64,000 nucleotides of DNA from Halomonas sp. A40-4. GTDB lineage: Bacteria > Pseudomonadota > Gammaproteobacteria > Pseudomonadales > Halomonadaceae. The stretch is taken from NCBI RefSeq assembly GCF_015767635.1, contig NZ_CP065230.1, forward strand, positions 2,294,001 to 2,358,000, read 5' to 3'. Positions 16,558 to 26,009 of the stretch are shown here, piece by piece. The position numbers and the translations under genes are program-made. The notes beneath the pieces were generated by a model that did not search any database, was not told where the DNA came from, and was given only the letters and a program-made list of their open reading frames with translations. The stretch's first letter is position 1; every line of letters starts with the position of its first letter.

Positions 16558-18828
16558 TCAACACCGCTGTCGAGGCGTCGACTCCCGCAGGGGATTTATT
16601 TCAAGCGAGGCACCGGGTGAGAGGCGTAACTGGATGGCACCATCTTGCGCGGTATTCCATAAGCAGCTCCCCTGCTCGCGAAAACGCCGCACAACGTCGT
16701 CATTGGGGTGACCAAAGGGGTTATCGCGCCCGGCACTAAAAATAACATGCCGGGCATCGGCCGCCCGCACGAACTGCAGCCCCGAACTCGAGGCGCTGCC
16801 GTGGTGTCCAGCGACCAATACCGTAACGGGTGAATTAATATCTCCGATCAACCGCCGCTCGACCTGACGGCCGACATCGCCGGTGATTAACACCTGCTGT
16901 TGGCCCACCTGAACCGACAGCACGCACGACCGGTCATTGGACGAGGATTCGCCCTGGTCCGCGTTGGGCCACAATACGCGGTAATGCGCGCCATCACGCT
17001 GCCACTCGTCACCCCGTTGACAGTCAAGACGTTGCACCGCAAGGGGTTCCAGGGCAGGCGCACGCCATTCCTCCACCTGGTGCTGGTCGCGGAGCGCCTG
17101 CACGCCCCCTGCGTGGTCACTATCGCTATGGCTGACAAGCACCAGATCGAAGTGCTGCCCCGGCGGCCATAGGGTTTCAAGGGGCATAAATCCCGAGCGA
17201 TAACGCGGCCCCGTGTCCACAAGCATCCGCTGATGGGTGCTACGCAGCTCTATAAGTTGACCCTGCCCCACATCGTAAACGGTGATAAGCAGGTCATCGC
17301 CTGAGAGGCGAGGAGACGCTGGCCAAAAAGGCACCAACATGACAATGGTAAGCGCCCCTCGCTTGAGCCACCTGGCCGTGCCGGGCAACCCCCAGCATAA
17401 CGCCATCACAAGAAGCCCCAATGCCCATGGCAGTTGCAGGTAGCGCGGCGGCTCCCATAGCGGCCAGTGCACCACTGCCACCTCCAAGGCACTGTAAAAG
17501 CCACCCAACCCCTGCTCGAACAACCACCAGGCCGCTGTCGACGCGTAAGGCACTGGCGTCAACAACCAACCCAACAACGCCAGCGGCACCATGAAAAGGC
17601 TCATAAAGGGGACGGCGACAAGATTAATCAGGGGAGCCGTCGGTGCTACCCGGCCAAACGCGACAAGCACCGCCGCCGCCATCAACGGTGCCAGCAGACA
17701 TTGGGACCGCAGCACGGCCCAAAACCATCCACGCAGGCCTTGGGGGCGTGGCCTGCCTTGCCAAATGATGATGAGCCAGGCAACAGCCACAAACGATAGC
17801 CATAACCCGGGTCGCCAAAGGGCAACGGGATCGATCACCAATACGGCGGCCAATGCCAGCCACCAGCCTTGCCAGGGGCCCGGCGCGTGGCGACCACTCA
17901 ACACCCAGAGACCCACAACGCTCATGATCATGGCGCGCATGGCCGGCGGCTCCATACCCGCCAGCAGCGCATAACCAAGGGCCGCTGCAGCCGATAGCCA
18001 CCAGGGCCACGCTCGCAGGCGCCAGTTACCCGGCGTTATCCAGCGTGCTGCCTGGCGCGCCAACAGCAAAACAAAAGACGCCACCAACCCCACATGCAAA
18101 CCGGAGATCACGACCAGGTGGGTCGTGCCACTGGCGTTGAGCAGCTTCCAGTCACTCTGGGTGAGCTGGTCTCCCAGCCCCAATGTCAGCGCCGCCAGCC
18201 AACGCCGGGTGCGCGGCGAAAGCGGCTGTTCTTCCAGCATGGCATGCGCTTGCTGACGTAGTGAGAACGAGGCAGCGGTTAACCGCTGAGCAGATGGTTC
18301 CTGTCGGACATAGCCGGTCGCATCGATACCTTCGCGCCATAGCCAGTGGGCATAGTCGAAAGCACCGGGGTTCATAAAGCCGCTGGGCGGGCGCAAACGC
18401 AGCGTCATCATCCAGCGCTCGCCTGGTTGAGGCAACGGCGACTCCAGGGCGTATGCGCTGACCCGAACCCTTTGCAGGCGCTCGCAGTCTGGCCGAAGAT
18501 CCGGTGCCTCACAGCGCTCCACCTGCAATAACAGGCGTAGGCCACCGCTTATCTGCTGGGTCTGAGTAATACGCCCTTCAACCCGAACATCCTCGCCGGA
18601 GAGGCCGACGGGTAATTGCCGTGCCCACTGGGACTGGATGGCCACCACCCCCCAACAGACGATTGCCAGCCAGAGGCAATAGCGCAAACGCACTGTCGCC
18701 AGGACAAGCAGCAAAATGCCCAGCGCAGAGGTCAGCCACAGCGTATTACAGGCGGGTCCTAGCCAACTGCCAAGAACAGCTCCCGCCATCACGGCCACTG
18801 CAACCGGCATCGCAAGCCCAATGCGCAT
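16558..18828 (-). CDS. comEC: ComEC/Rec2 family DNA-uptake channel protein
   Basis: Inner-membrane channel that passes single-stranded transforming DNA into the cytoplasm. The 756-residue product has an N-terminal hydrophobic and OB-like (DUF4131) region, a multi-helix Competence domain in the middle (GLHVGL, then many Trp-rich helices), and a C-terminal metallo-beta-lactamase domain with SHSDSDHAGG and GHHGS. All three domains and full length are present. Competence cannot be inferred from this gene alone, as comEC is widely kept. It lies upstream of msbA as in E. coli (ycaI). Confidence 0.92.
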   Translation of the reverse strand: MRIGLAMPVAVAVMAGAVLGSWLGPACNTLWLTSALGILLLVLATVRLRYCLWLAIVCWGVVAIQSQWARQLPVGLSGEDVRVEGRITQTQQISGGLRLLLQVERCEAPDLRPDCERLQRVRVSAYALESPLPQPGERWMMTLRLRPPSGFMNPGAFDYAHWLWREGIDATGYVRQEPSAQRLTAASFSLRQQAHAMLEEQPLSPRTRRWLAALTLGLGDQLTQSDWKLLNASGTTHLVVISGLHVGLVASFVLLLARQAARWITPGNWRLRAWPWWLSAAAALGYALLAGMEPPAMRAMIMSVVGLWVLSGRHAPGPWQGWWLALAAVLVIDPVALWRPGLWLSFVAVAWLIIIWQGRPRPQGLRGWFWAVLRSQCLLAPLMAAAVLVAFGRVAPTAPLINLVAVPFMSLFMVPLALLGWLLTPVPYASTAAWWLFEQGLGGFYSALEVAVVHWPLWEPPRYLQLPWALGLLVMALCWGLPGTARWLKRGALTIVMLVPFWPASPRLSGDDLLITVYDVGQGQLIELRSTHQRMLVDTGPRYRSGFMPLETLWPPGQHFDLVLVSHSDSDHAGGVQALRDQHQVEEWRAPALEPLAVQRLDCQRGDEWQRDGAHYRVLWPNADQGESSSNDRSCVLSVQVGQQQVLITGDVGRQVERRLIGDINSPVTVLVAGHHGSASSSGLQFVRAADARHVIFSAGRDNPFGHPNDDVVRRFREQGSCLWNTAQDGAIQLRLSPGASLEINPLRESTPRQRC

Positions 18829-18925
18829 ATTGCCCTCCCTGGCACCGCCTTATCACCGCCTTGGCGTAGCCGAAACCCTGTCCCTTATGGATAATGGGCG
18901 GCATTCACAGGCAAGAGTGTCCGAC

Positions 18926-19477
18926 ATGCCTCGCCGTTTCTTTCAACGCTATATGCCCAGGCCCGATACGCTAAAGCGTCAGCGGTCGCTGCGTTTCATG
19001 GCGCCACTGATTGCCGACCCGCGTTTGTGGCAACTGACGCGACGCAGCGTCGCCAATGCGTTCAGCGTGGGGCTTTTCTGCGCCATGCTGCCGATTCCTT
19101 GCCAAATGGTGGTAGCGGCCATAGGTGCTCGCTTCAGCCGCTGCAACCTTGCTCTTGCGGTGGGCCTGGTGTGGATTACCAACCCACTGACAATGCCGCT
19201 ATTTTTTTACGGTAACTATTGGATTGGTACCTTTTTTCTGGATACGCCTGCACGTGAGGCGCCTTCCCGCCTTTCGACACAATGGCTGGCCGAACAAATG
19301 CATAACATCATGCCTGCCCTGCTGCTGGGCTCCCTGGTGTCAGCCCTGGTCCTGGCGGTAATGGCCAATATTGCCGTCCGCTTGATCTGGCGCTGGCACG
19401 TTTCCCATCACTGGAAGCGCCGCCGCCAAAAAAGGCGGCAGCGGCGGGCCCGTGTCGAAGCAGAATTCGACGATTAA
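18926..19477 (+). CDS. DUF2062 domain membrane protein
   Basis: A 183-residue inner-membrane protein of the DUF2062 family, function unknown. It has a basic N-terminus (PRRFFQRYMPRPDTLKRQ), a hydrophobic region with the family's NAFSVGLFCAMLPIPCQM and ITNPLTMPLFF segments, a further helix (about 125-150) and a strongly basic tail (KRRRQKRRQRRAR). The start is set at the ATG at 18926; an open frame reaching back to 18716 overlaps the comEC start and is rejected. It converges on lolD with a 4-bp overlap. Confidence 0.82.
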   Translation: MPRRFFQRYMPRPDTLKRQRSLRFMAPLIADPRLWQLTRRSVANAFSVGLFCAMLPIPCQMVVAAIGARFSRCNLALAVGLVWITNPLTMPLFFYGNYWIGTFFLDTPAREAPSRLSTQWLAEQMHNIMPALLLGSLVSALVLAVMANIAVRLIWRWHVSHHWKRRRQKRRQRRARVEAEFDD

Positions 19478-20178
19478 GGCTGCTGTACGAGTTTTCCACC
19501 ATCCAGTTTCATCATCCGATCCTGGTGCCCCGCCAGGCCAATGTCGTGGGTGACAATCACGAAGGCGCAGGCGCTTTCGCGCGCCAGCTCATCCATTAGC
19601 GCCAGAATCGTGGCGGCGGTGGTCTGGTCCAGATTCCCCGTAGGCTCATCCATTAATACCAAGCTGGGATCCGTGACCAGCGCGCGGGCAATGGCCACCC
19701 GCTGGCGCTCCCCGCCGGATAATTCACCCGGCTTATGATCGGCCCTGTCCTGCATACCCACCCGTGACAAAATCTGCATGGCGCGCTGCTCGGCCGTTTT
19801 TTTCGCTTGCCCGCGAATGATCAACGGCAGCGCGGCGTTTTCTACCGCCGTGAACTCTGCCAGCAAGTGGTGGAACTGATAGACAAAGCCGATATAACGG
19901 TTGCGAAAGCGCCCCAGCGCCGTCTCATTCAGACCCGCCAGGGGTTGATCCGCGATCACGACATCGCCTTTAGTGGGCCGGTCCAATCCACCTAACAAAT
20001 TTAGCAGTGTCGTCTTGCCCGACCCTGAGCTACCCACAATGGCAACGCGCTCGCCCGCATGCACTTGAAGGTCAAGGGTATCGAGGACGGTTAAATCCTG
20101 CGGCCCTTCACTGTAAGTGCGAGTCAACCCTTCGCATTTAAGCATTACAGGGGCTTGATTCGATGTCGTCTCAGACAT
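19474..20178 (-). CDS. lolD: Lipoprotein release ABC ATPase LolD
   Basis: ATPase of LolCDE, which extracts outer-membrane lipoproteins from the inner membrane. The 234-residue product has Walker A GSSGSGKTT, the LolD-specific signature region ELSGGERQRVAIARAL, Walker B LVLMDEPTGNLD and the H-loop VTHD. The ATG at 20178 follows AAGGA with good spacing; in-frame starts upstream (20196, 20223) would overlap lolC and lack such a site. It is 10 bp downstream of lolC. Confidence 0.95.
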   Translation of the reverse strand: MSETTSNQAPVMLKCEGLTRTYSEGPQDLTVLDTLDLQVHAGERVAIVGSSGSGKTTLLNLLGGLDRPTKGDVVIADQPLAGLNETALGRFRNRYIGFVYQFHHLLAEFTAVENAALPLIIRGQAKKTAEQRAMQILSRVGMQDRADHKPGELSGGERQRVAIARALVTDPSLVLMDEPTGNLDQTTAATILALMDELARESACAFVIVTHDIGLAGHQDRMMKLDGGKLVQQP

Positions 20179-20188
20179 GTTGGCATCC

Positions 20189-21430
20189 TTATTCATAGCG
20201 CAGCACATCCGCAGGCTGGACACTAGCGGCTCGCCAAGCCGGGTATAACGTTGATAAGAACGTCAACCCAAAGGCAGCCAGCACAATGTTTCGAACATCT
20301 TCAAAGTGTAAACGCGACGGCAAATCACTGATGAAGTAGACCCCTGCGTCGAGGAATTTAATATTCAAGAAACCCTCGACCCAGCCGATCAGATCGGAAA
20401 TCGTCAAGGCGAGCAACACACCGACAGCGACGCCCACGGCAATCCCGATCAAGCCGATAGCCAACCCCTGCACGATAAAAATGCCCATGATCGAACGCGG
20501 CGTGGCACCAATGGTTCGCAGTATGGCGATGTCAGCCCGCTTGTCGGTGACGACCATGACCAGGGTCGACACAATATTAAAGGCGGCGACCGCAATGATG
20601 ACCGTCAACAACAGCGCAATCATGCGTTTTTCCATCTGGATTGCCTGGAAAAGATTGCCCTGTGAATAGGTCCAGTCGCTCCCTCGATAGCCGGGGCCCA
20701 GTTCATTGAGGATAGCCTGTGTTTCGCTACCGGCGACAAACAGGTCGTCCAGCTCAAGACGCAGCCCCCCGATCGCATCACCAAGACGACCAAGCGTCTG
20801 CATGTCCTCGATATTAGCGTAAGCTAAGTTAGCGTCAAGCTCAGCGCCAACGCTAAAGATACCGCTCACGGTGAAGCGTTTGAGACGCGGAAATACGCCC
20901 GCCGGGGTAATCGAGGCCTCAGGAACCAGCAATGTCACTCGATCACCCACACCGACGCCCAGGCGTCGGGCCAACATCGACCCCAGCACCACGTTCCATT
21001 CGCCCGGCACCAGGTCACTTAACTCACCTCGTTGCATGTGGTCGCCAATAATCGATACCTTATCTTCCCAGTCGGGGTGGATACCGTTGACCATGGCGCC
21101 TTCATTGTTGCCGCCAACCGAGAACATGCCCTGCTGTTCGACATAGGGGGCGACCCCCTCAACGCGGTCACGCTGCATAATCTTTTCGGCCAGCGACTGC
21201 CACTCCACCATGCCATCACGGGCTTCGATTTTGGCATGCGGCACCATGCCCAGAATTCGGGTACGCAGCTCATGGTCAAACCCGTTCATTACCGACAGAA
21301 CGAGAATCAGTACCGCCACGCCCAGCATCAGTCCCAGCATGGAGGTCAGCGATATAAACGAAATAAAATGGTTTCGGCGTTTAGCGCGCACGTAGCGCAG
21401 CCCCACCAAAAAAGGCAAACGATCAAGCAT
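20189..21430 (-). CDS. lolC: Lipoprotein-releasing permease LolC/LolE
   Basis: Membrane subunit of the lipoprotein release system. The 413-residue product has one N-terminal transmembrane helix, a large periplasmic MacB-like domain (about 50-265) and three C-terminal helices. The family motif begins LRYVRAKRRNHFISFISLTSMLG. The ATG is preceded by AAGGAAT. Only one permease gene is seen with lolD. There is no second copy (lolE) downstream, so the complex may be the single-permease LolF type; this cannot be decided from the window. Confidence 0.9.
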   Translation of the reverse strand: MLDRLPFLVGLRYVRAKRRNHFISFISLTSMLGLMLGVAVLILVLSVMNGFDHELRTRILGMVPHAKIEARDGMVEWQSLAEKIMQRDRVEGVAPYVEQQGMFSVGGNNEGAMVNGIHPDWEDKVSIIGDHMQRGELSDLVPGEWNVVLGSMLARRLGVGVGDRVTLLVPEASITPAGVFPRLKRFTVSGIFSVGAELDANLAYANIEDMQTLGRLGDAIGGLRLELDDLFVAGSETQAILNELGPGYRGSDWTYSQGNLFQAIQMEKRMIALLLTVIIAVAAFNIVSTLVMVVTDKRADIAILRTIGATPRSIMGIFIVQGLAIGLIGIAVGVAVGVLLALTISDLIGWVEGFLNIKFLDAGVYFISDLPSRLHFEDVRNIVLAAFGLTFLSTLYPAWRAASVQPADVLRYE

Positions 21431-21635
21431 GGCGTCATTCCTTATAAGTCAGCGCTCATGGTACGGTTTTTTTAGCATCGCTGCATATGTATAAGCGGGC
21501 TTTAGAGGCACATCAGCCGCCAGCGTTCCCTCATGATTCTCTATACTTGCAACTTTTCGCGCCAGCCCCTACATTGCGCCGATTCGACTGGCGCCAGGCG
21601 CGCTCTCTTTTAACTTCGCTGCGAGCGGCTTTACG

Positions 21636-22712
21636 TTGATCACTTCGACCTACCGTTTATTACCCGAGTGGCATCCTCAAGATGGCATTCAACTCACCTG
21701 GCCACGCCCGGAGGGCGACTGGCAGGCGCTCCTGGGTGGCATTGAAGGCACACTTGAGCGTATTGTCGTCGCCGTGAGCCGCTATCAAAGAGTGCTCATC
21801 AGCGTGCCTGACAATGCCACGCGCACACGCCTGGCAGCGACATTCGACGCCTACGGGGTACCCGAAGGTCAGTTACTGTTGTGCGTCGCGTCCAGCAACG
21901 ACACCTGGGCACGCGATCACGGGCCGATTACCGTCGCCGATGAAACGGGGGCGTTGCAACTGCTGGATTACACCTTTACCGGCTGGGGCGGTAAATTTCC
22001 TGCTGACCGCGATAACCAGTTGACCCACCGGCTTGCCGAGGAAGGCGTTTGGAACTGCTGTGTAAGCCGCCGCGAGCTAGTGCTGGAAGGAGGCGCGATT
22101 GAGACGGACGGCGATGGCACCTTGCTCACCACCGAGGCCTGCCTGCTTAATCCCAATCGCAACCCGCAGATGACGCGGCATCAACTGGAACAACAGCTTG
22201 AGAAAGACTTAGGGATAGATCGCGTGCTGTGGTTGGCCCATGGCCATCTGGAAGGCGACGACACGGATAGCCACATTGATACCCTGGCGCGTTTTTGCAA
22301 CCCGACGACGATCGCCTATGTGCGCTGTGACGACCCGACGGATCCTCACTACCCAGCCCTGCAAGCGATGGAGCAGGAGCTGCAGGCGTTTCGGCAGCGA
22401 AATGGCGAGCCCTATCGGCTAATTCCGCTGCCCTGGCCTCAGGCCTGCTATGCACCCGACGATGGTCGCCGCTTGCCAGCCACTTACGCCAATTTTTTGA
22501 TCATCAATGGCGCTGTACTGGTACCCACCTACGGGGACCCCGCCGACGTTATCGCGCTGAACGCTCTGGCGGTCGCCTTTCCCGAACATACGCTTATTCC
22601 CATTGAGTGCAGTCACGTCATCCGCCAACACGGCAGCCTGCATTGTTTAACCATGCAGCTCCCCAGAGGCTCGCTCGCCACTGCTCATCAGACCGCTGAG
22701 GAATCATCATGA
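21636..22712 (+). CDS. aguA: Agmatine deiminase AguA
   Basis: Hydrolyses agmatine to N-carbamoylputrescine and ammonia, the second step from arginine to putrescine. The 358-residue product belongs to the guanidino-modifying superfamily. It has LPEWHPQDGIQLTWPRP at the N-terminus, WARDHGP, and GDDTDSHID with a catalytic His. The nucleophile is Cys337 in SLHCLTMQ near the end. No in-frame ATG precedes the conserved N-terminus; the start is probably TTG at 21636 with a poor ribosome site. Its stop overlaps the aguB start (ATGA). Divergent from lolC across a 205-bp gap with no clear promoter. Confidence 0.92.
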   Translation: MITSTYRLLPEWHPQDGIQLTWPRPEGDWQALLGGIEGTLERIVVAVSRYQRVLISVPDNATRTRLAATFDAYGVPEGQLLLCVASSNDTWARDHGPITVADETGALQLLDYTFTGWGGKFPADRDNQLTHRLAEEGVWNCCVSRRELVLEGGAIETDGDGTLLTTEACLLNPNRNPQMTRHQLEQQLEKDLGIDRVLWLAHGHLEGDDTDSHIDTLARFCNPTTIAYVRCDDPTDPHYPALQAMEQELQAFRQRNGEPYRLIPLPWPQACYAPDDGRRLPATYANFLIINGAVLVPTYGDPADVIALNALAVAFPEHTLIPIECSHVIRQHGSLHCLTMQLPRGSLATAHQTAEESS

Positions 22713-23611
22713 AAAGCCCCGTCACCGTTGGCATCGTGCAACAGCAAGCCTGGCCCGATAAAACCCAAAGCCTGGATGCCAGTGAAGCGGGCATTCGCAA
22801 CGCTGTGCAGCAAGGGGCTCAGTTGGTATTGCTCCAGGAATTGCATGCCACGCACTATTTCTGCCAGTACGAAGACCCTGCGGTGTTCGACCTGGCCGAG
22901 CCGCTGGACGGACCCACGGGCCAACGGCTCGCTGAATTGGCCCAGGAACTGGACATCGTACTCGTCGGCTCCCTGTTCGAGCGCCGGGCGCCCGGTCTTT
23001 ATCACAATACCGCGGTGGTATATGACCGCGCCGAGGGCCGCGTGGGGCACTATCGCAAGATGCATATCCCCGACGACCCCGGGTTTTACGAGAAATTCTA
23101 TTTCACCCCAGGCGATCACGACGCCGCGCGCAATGAGGGGTTCACTCCCATCGATACGTCGCTCGGCCGGCTGGGCGTGCTTGTCTGCTGGGACCAGTGG
23201 TACCCCGAAGCCGCGCGACTGATGGCTCTTGCCGGCGCCGAGTTGCTTCTCTACCCCACCGCCATCGGCTGGGATCCCAACGACGACGATGCCGAGAAGG
23301 CTCGTCAGCAGGACGCCTGGACGCTCATCCAGCGCGCTCACGGTGTCGCCAATGGATTACCCGTGGTCGTCGCCAACCGCGTTGGCTTTGAGGCAGACCC
23401 GTCTACCGTGGGTGCGGGCATCCAGTTTTGGGGAGGCAGTTTTGTCTGTGGCCCGCAGGGTGAACTGCTGGCGAGCGCGGGAGAGACGACAGAACAGCTG
23501 GTCGTGGAGGTCGATATGGCACGCAGCGAGAACACGCGGCGTATCTGGCCTTACCTGCGTGACCGCCGTATCGATGCGTATGGCGAGCTGACCCGACGCT
23601 TCAGGGACTAG
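22709..23611 (+). CDS. aguB: N-carbamoylputrescine amidase AguB
   Basis: Converts N-carbamoylputrescine to putrescine, CO2 and ammonia. The 300-residue nitrilase-superfamily product has the catalytic triad Glu44 (LLQEL), Lys117 (HYRKMHIPD) and Cys160 (VLVCWDQWYPE). Length matches AguB. The 4-bp overlap with aguA indicates translational coupling in a two-gene polyamine operon that ends at a hairpin terminator 27 bp downstream. Confidence 0.95.
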   Translation: MKSPVTVGIVQQQAWPDKTQSLDASEAGIRNAVQQGAQLVLLQELHATHYFCQYEDPAVFDLAEPLDGPTGQRLAELAQELDIVLVGSLFERRAPGLYHNTAVVYDRAEGRVGHYRKMHIPDDPGFYEKFYFTPGDHDAARNEGFTPIDTSLGRLGVLVCWDQWYPEAARLMALAGAELLLYPTAIGWDPNDDDAEKARQQDAWTLIQRAHGVANGLPVVVANRVGFEADPSTVGAGIQFWGGSFVCGPQGELLASAGETTEQLVVEVDMARSENTRRIWPYLRDRRIDAYGELTRRFRD

Positions 23612-23637
23612 GCGCCTGATGCTCTTCTATTGTTAAG

Positions 23638-23676
23638 CAAAACGCCTGCCTGGGATTAACCAGACAGGCGTTTTTC
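23638..23676. terminator. Bidirectional terminator between aguB and Nudix gene
   Basis: AAAACGCCTG-C-CTGG pairs with CCAG-A-CAGGCGTTTTT across the loop GATTAA. One internal mismatch interrupts an otherwise long stem, with A-run and T-run flanks. It lies between convergent genes and can act in both directions. Confidence 0.85.
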
Positions 23677-23693
23677 ATGCCCTGCTTACTTCC

Positions 23694-24650
23694 TTACTTC
23701 CAGAAATCGCGGATGGAGGCAATTCCCTGGGCACCAACGGCCCGGGCGTGATTGGCATCAAAACGCGTCATGCCGCCCAACGCAAAGACCGGCATGCCGG
23801 CGTGCTCCACCCACTGCTGAAAATCATGCCAGCCGATGGGGGCTACGTCGGGGTGCGACGGCGTGGTGCGCAACGGCGATAGCGAGACAAAGTCACAGCC
23901 TAGCGAGGCAGCCTGTTCCAACTGCTTGGGGTCATGGGTCGACGCCGATAGCCATTTATTTTCCGCAATCGGCCGACGCTCAAGCTGCATAAGACGCTCG
24001 CTGGTCAGGTGAATACCGTCGGCATCCACCTGATCGAGCAGCGACGGATCGCCATTGAGCAGCAAGCGAGCACCGACCTCATGGCAAAGGGCGAGTGCAC
24101 GCTCAGCCCTTGCCACATAGGCCTCCGGCGTTAACTGCTTGGCGCGTAGCTGCACCAGGCGAATACCATCTTCGCTCAACGCCCGGGTGAGTGACGCCTC
24201 AAAACGGGCTTCATCGGCTTCTTCACCGGTAATAAGGTATTCAGTCGGCAACATGACAGCCCGCAAGATAGGCAAATTTGCCGCCGGGAACGGGTAGTTC
24301 ACCAGTTCCTCCATGGGGACCCAGCGAACGGCCTGGCCTTCGCGACCGAAAGGTTCACCGGCAAAGGCATGCACCTGCCAGACATCGAGCAGTATATGCT
24401 TATCCGAATACTCATGATGCACTCGGATTAATGGTTGCGCATTGACAATTTCGACACCCAGCTCTTCGTGTAACTCCCGCTTCAAGCCTTCCAACCCGGT
24501 TTCGTAGGGGGCCAGCTTGCCGCCGGGAAACTCCCATAACCCGCCGTGATCAACATTCGAAGGCCGCCTGGCAATTAACACCTGCTGCTTGTCAGCACTG
24601 ATAATGGCAGCGGCTGCCACGTGAACCCGTCGTTTAACCATGATATTCAT
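23694..24650 (-). CDS. Nudix hydrolase fused to ThiE/TenI-like domain
   Basis: A two-domain protein of 318 residues. Residues 1-135 are a MutT-type Nudix hydrolase; the box is complete: Gly44, Glu50, Arg58-Glu59-Leu60, Glu62-Glu63, Gly65. MutT removes 8-oxo-dGTP from the nucleotide pool. Residues about 145-318 resemble the thiamine phosphate synthase barrel (VQLRAKQL, LNGDPSLL, GIHLTSERL, VSLSPLRTT, FALGGM). Whether the barrel is catalytic is unclear. The fusion is found beside argJ and secA in pseudomonads and Oceanospirillales. The start is taken at the ATG at 24650; an ATG at 24674 is possible. Confidence 0.88.
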   Translation of the reverse strand: MNIMVKRRVHVAAAAIISADKQQVLIARRPSNVDHGGLWEFPGGKLAPYETGLEGLKRELHEELGVEIVNAQPLIRVHHEYSDKHILLDVWQVHAFAGEPFGREGQAVRWVPMEELVNYPFPAANLPILRAVMLPTEYLITGEEADEARFEASLTRALSEDGIRLVQLRAKQLTPEAYVARAERALALCHEVGARLLLNGDPSLLDQVDADGIHLTSERLMQLERRPIAENKWLSASTHDPKQLEQAASLGCDFVSLSPLRTTPSHPDVAPIGWHDFQQWVEHAGMPVFALGGMTRFDANHARAVGAQGIASIRDFWK

Positions 24651-24750
24651 TGCATCTCTATCCACTGTGTGCACACCCGCTGAGCGATAGTGGTGTTATA
24701 TCGCTACGTTAAGATCTATTGACGTCGAGGGAGCGACGATAGTTTGTCGC

Positions 24751-25980
24751 TTAGCTACGATAATCAGCGTTGATCGATACATAGTCATGGGAGAGATCCG
24801 ACGTCCACACTGTGGCACTATCGTCTCCCCGCCCCAGACAAATGCGGATGGTAATCTCATCGTTGGCCATCACCTGGCTACCGGCTTCTTCCGTATACCC
24901 CGCCGCTCGACCGCCGTTTTCCACCAGGCGCACATCGCCAAGCTCGATGATGACCTTTTCAACGTCAAACGCATTGACTGGCGCACGACCAACGGCGGCA
25001 AGAATACGTCCCCAGTTGGCATCGGACGCATAGAGTGCCGTCTTGACCAACGGAGAGTGGGCAACGGTAAAGGCCACATCAAGCGCTTCCTGGCGGCTAC
25101 GCGCCTGCTCGACCTGCAAGGTGACAAACTTGGTCGCACCTTCACCATCGCGAATAATGGACTGCGCCAATTCCGTCATTACCCGCTGCAAGCCGTTGCG
25201 GAATATCTCGATATGCGCATCGCTTTCAATACGCACCCCCGTGCCGGTTGCCGCCAGCATGCAGGCGTCATTGGTCGAGGTATCGCTGTCAACGGTAATA
25301 CAGTTGAACGAGCGATCGACCGTTTCGCGCAGCAGGCGATCCAGCAATGCCTGATCGATTCCCGCATCCGTCACTACAAAGCCCAACATGGTGGCCATGT
25401 TAGGCTTGATCATGCCCGAGCCCTTGGCGATCCCGTTGATGACAACCTCCCGGTTTCCGATCGCCAAGGTCACGCTCGCCCCCTTGGGACGTGTATCGGT
25501 GGTCAAAATACCTTCAGCCGCGTTTTGCCAAGCTTGACCATCGCTTGCCAAATCACCAAGCGCCACAGGAATGCCGTCCAGAAAGCGTGCCATGGGCATT
25601 GGCTCGCCGATCACGCCCGTGGAAAACGGCAGCACGGCATAAGGATTGGCACCCACCTGCTCAGCAACTGACGTGCAGCTGTTCTGAGCGTCCTTAAGGC
25701 CTGTGTCGCCGGTGCCTGCATTGGCATTGCCCGTATTGATCAACCAGAAACGAGGGACTTGACCGTTTTCAGCGCTACGCTGAAGGTGCTCCTTTGCCAC
25801 TTTCACCGGAGCGGCGCAGAAGGCATTACGGGTAAACACCCCCGCCACCGTCGAGGTCTCGGGCAACTCAATAACCACGACATCACGGCGGTCTGGCTTT
25901 TTTATCCCGGCCATGGCCGAACCCAAACGCACCCCGTCAAGGGTCGGCATAGAAGGGAAAGGCATCGATCCTACCGCCAT
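24751..25980 (-). CDS. argJ: Bifunctional ornithine acetyltransferase ArgJ
   Basis: Transfers acetyl from N-acetylornithine to glutamate (and may use acetyl-CoA) in cyclic arginine biosynthesis. The 409-residue precursor self-cleaves before Thr197 in the conserved KPNMATMLGF to give alpha and beta chains; Thr197 then is the nucleophile. The start follows AAGGAG closely. It lies 29 bp downstream of secA, in the secA-argJ-mutT order known from Pseudomonas, so it is probably read through from the secA operon. Confidence 0.96.
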   Translation of the reverse strand: MAVGSMPFPSMPTLDGVRLGSAMAGIKKPDRRDVVVIELPETSTVAGVFTRNAFCAAPVKVAKEHLQRSAENGQVPRFWLINTGNANAGTGDTGLKDAQNSCTSVAEQVGANPYAVLPFSTGVIGEPMPMARFLDGIPVALGDLASDGQAWQNAAEGILTTDTRPKGASVTLAIGNREVVINGIAKGSGMIKPNMATMLGFVVTDAGIDQALLDRLLRETVDRSFNCITVDSDTSTNDACMLAATGTGVRIESDAHIEIFRNGLQRVMTELAQSIIRDGEGATKFVTLQVEQARSRQEALDVAFTVAHSPLVKTALYASDANWGRILAAVGRAPVNAFDVEKVIIELGDVRLVENGGRAAGYTEEAGSQVMANDEITIRICLGRGDDSATVWTSDLSHDYVSINADYRS

Positions 25981-26009
25981 GTAGTTCTCCTTAAACGTGG
26001 CTTATGCAC

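Noticed and set aside
24787..25671. 294-codon plus-strand ORF opposite argJ
   Set aside because: Antisense shadow. argJ is complete and clearly coding.
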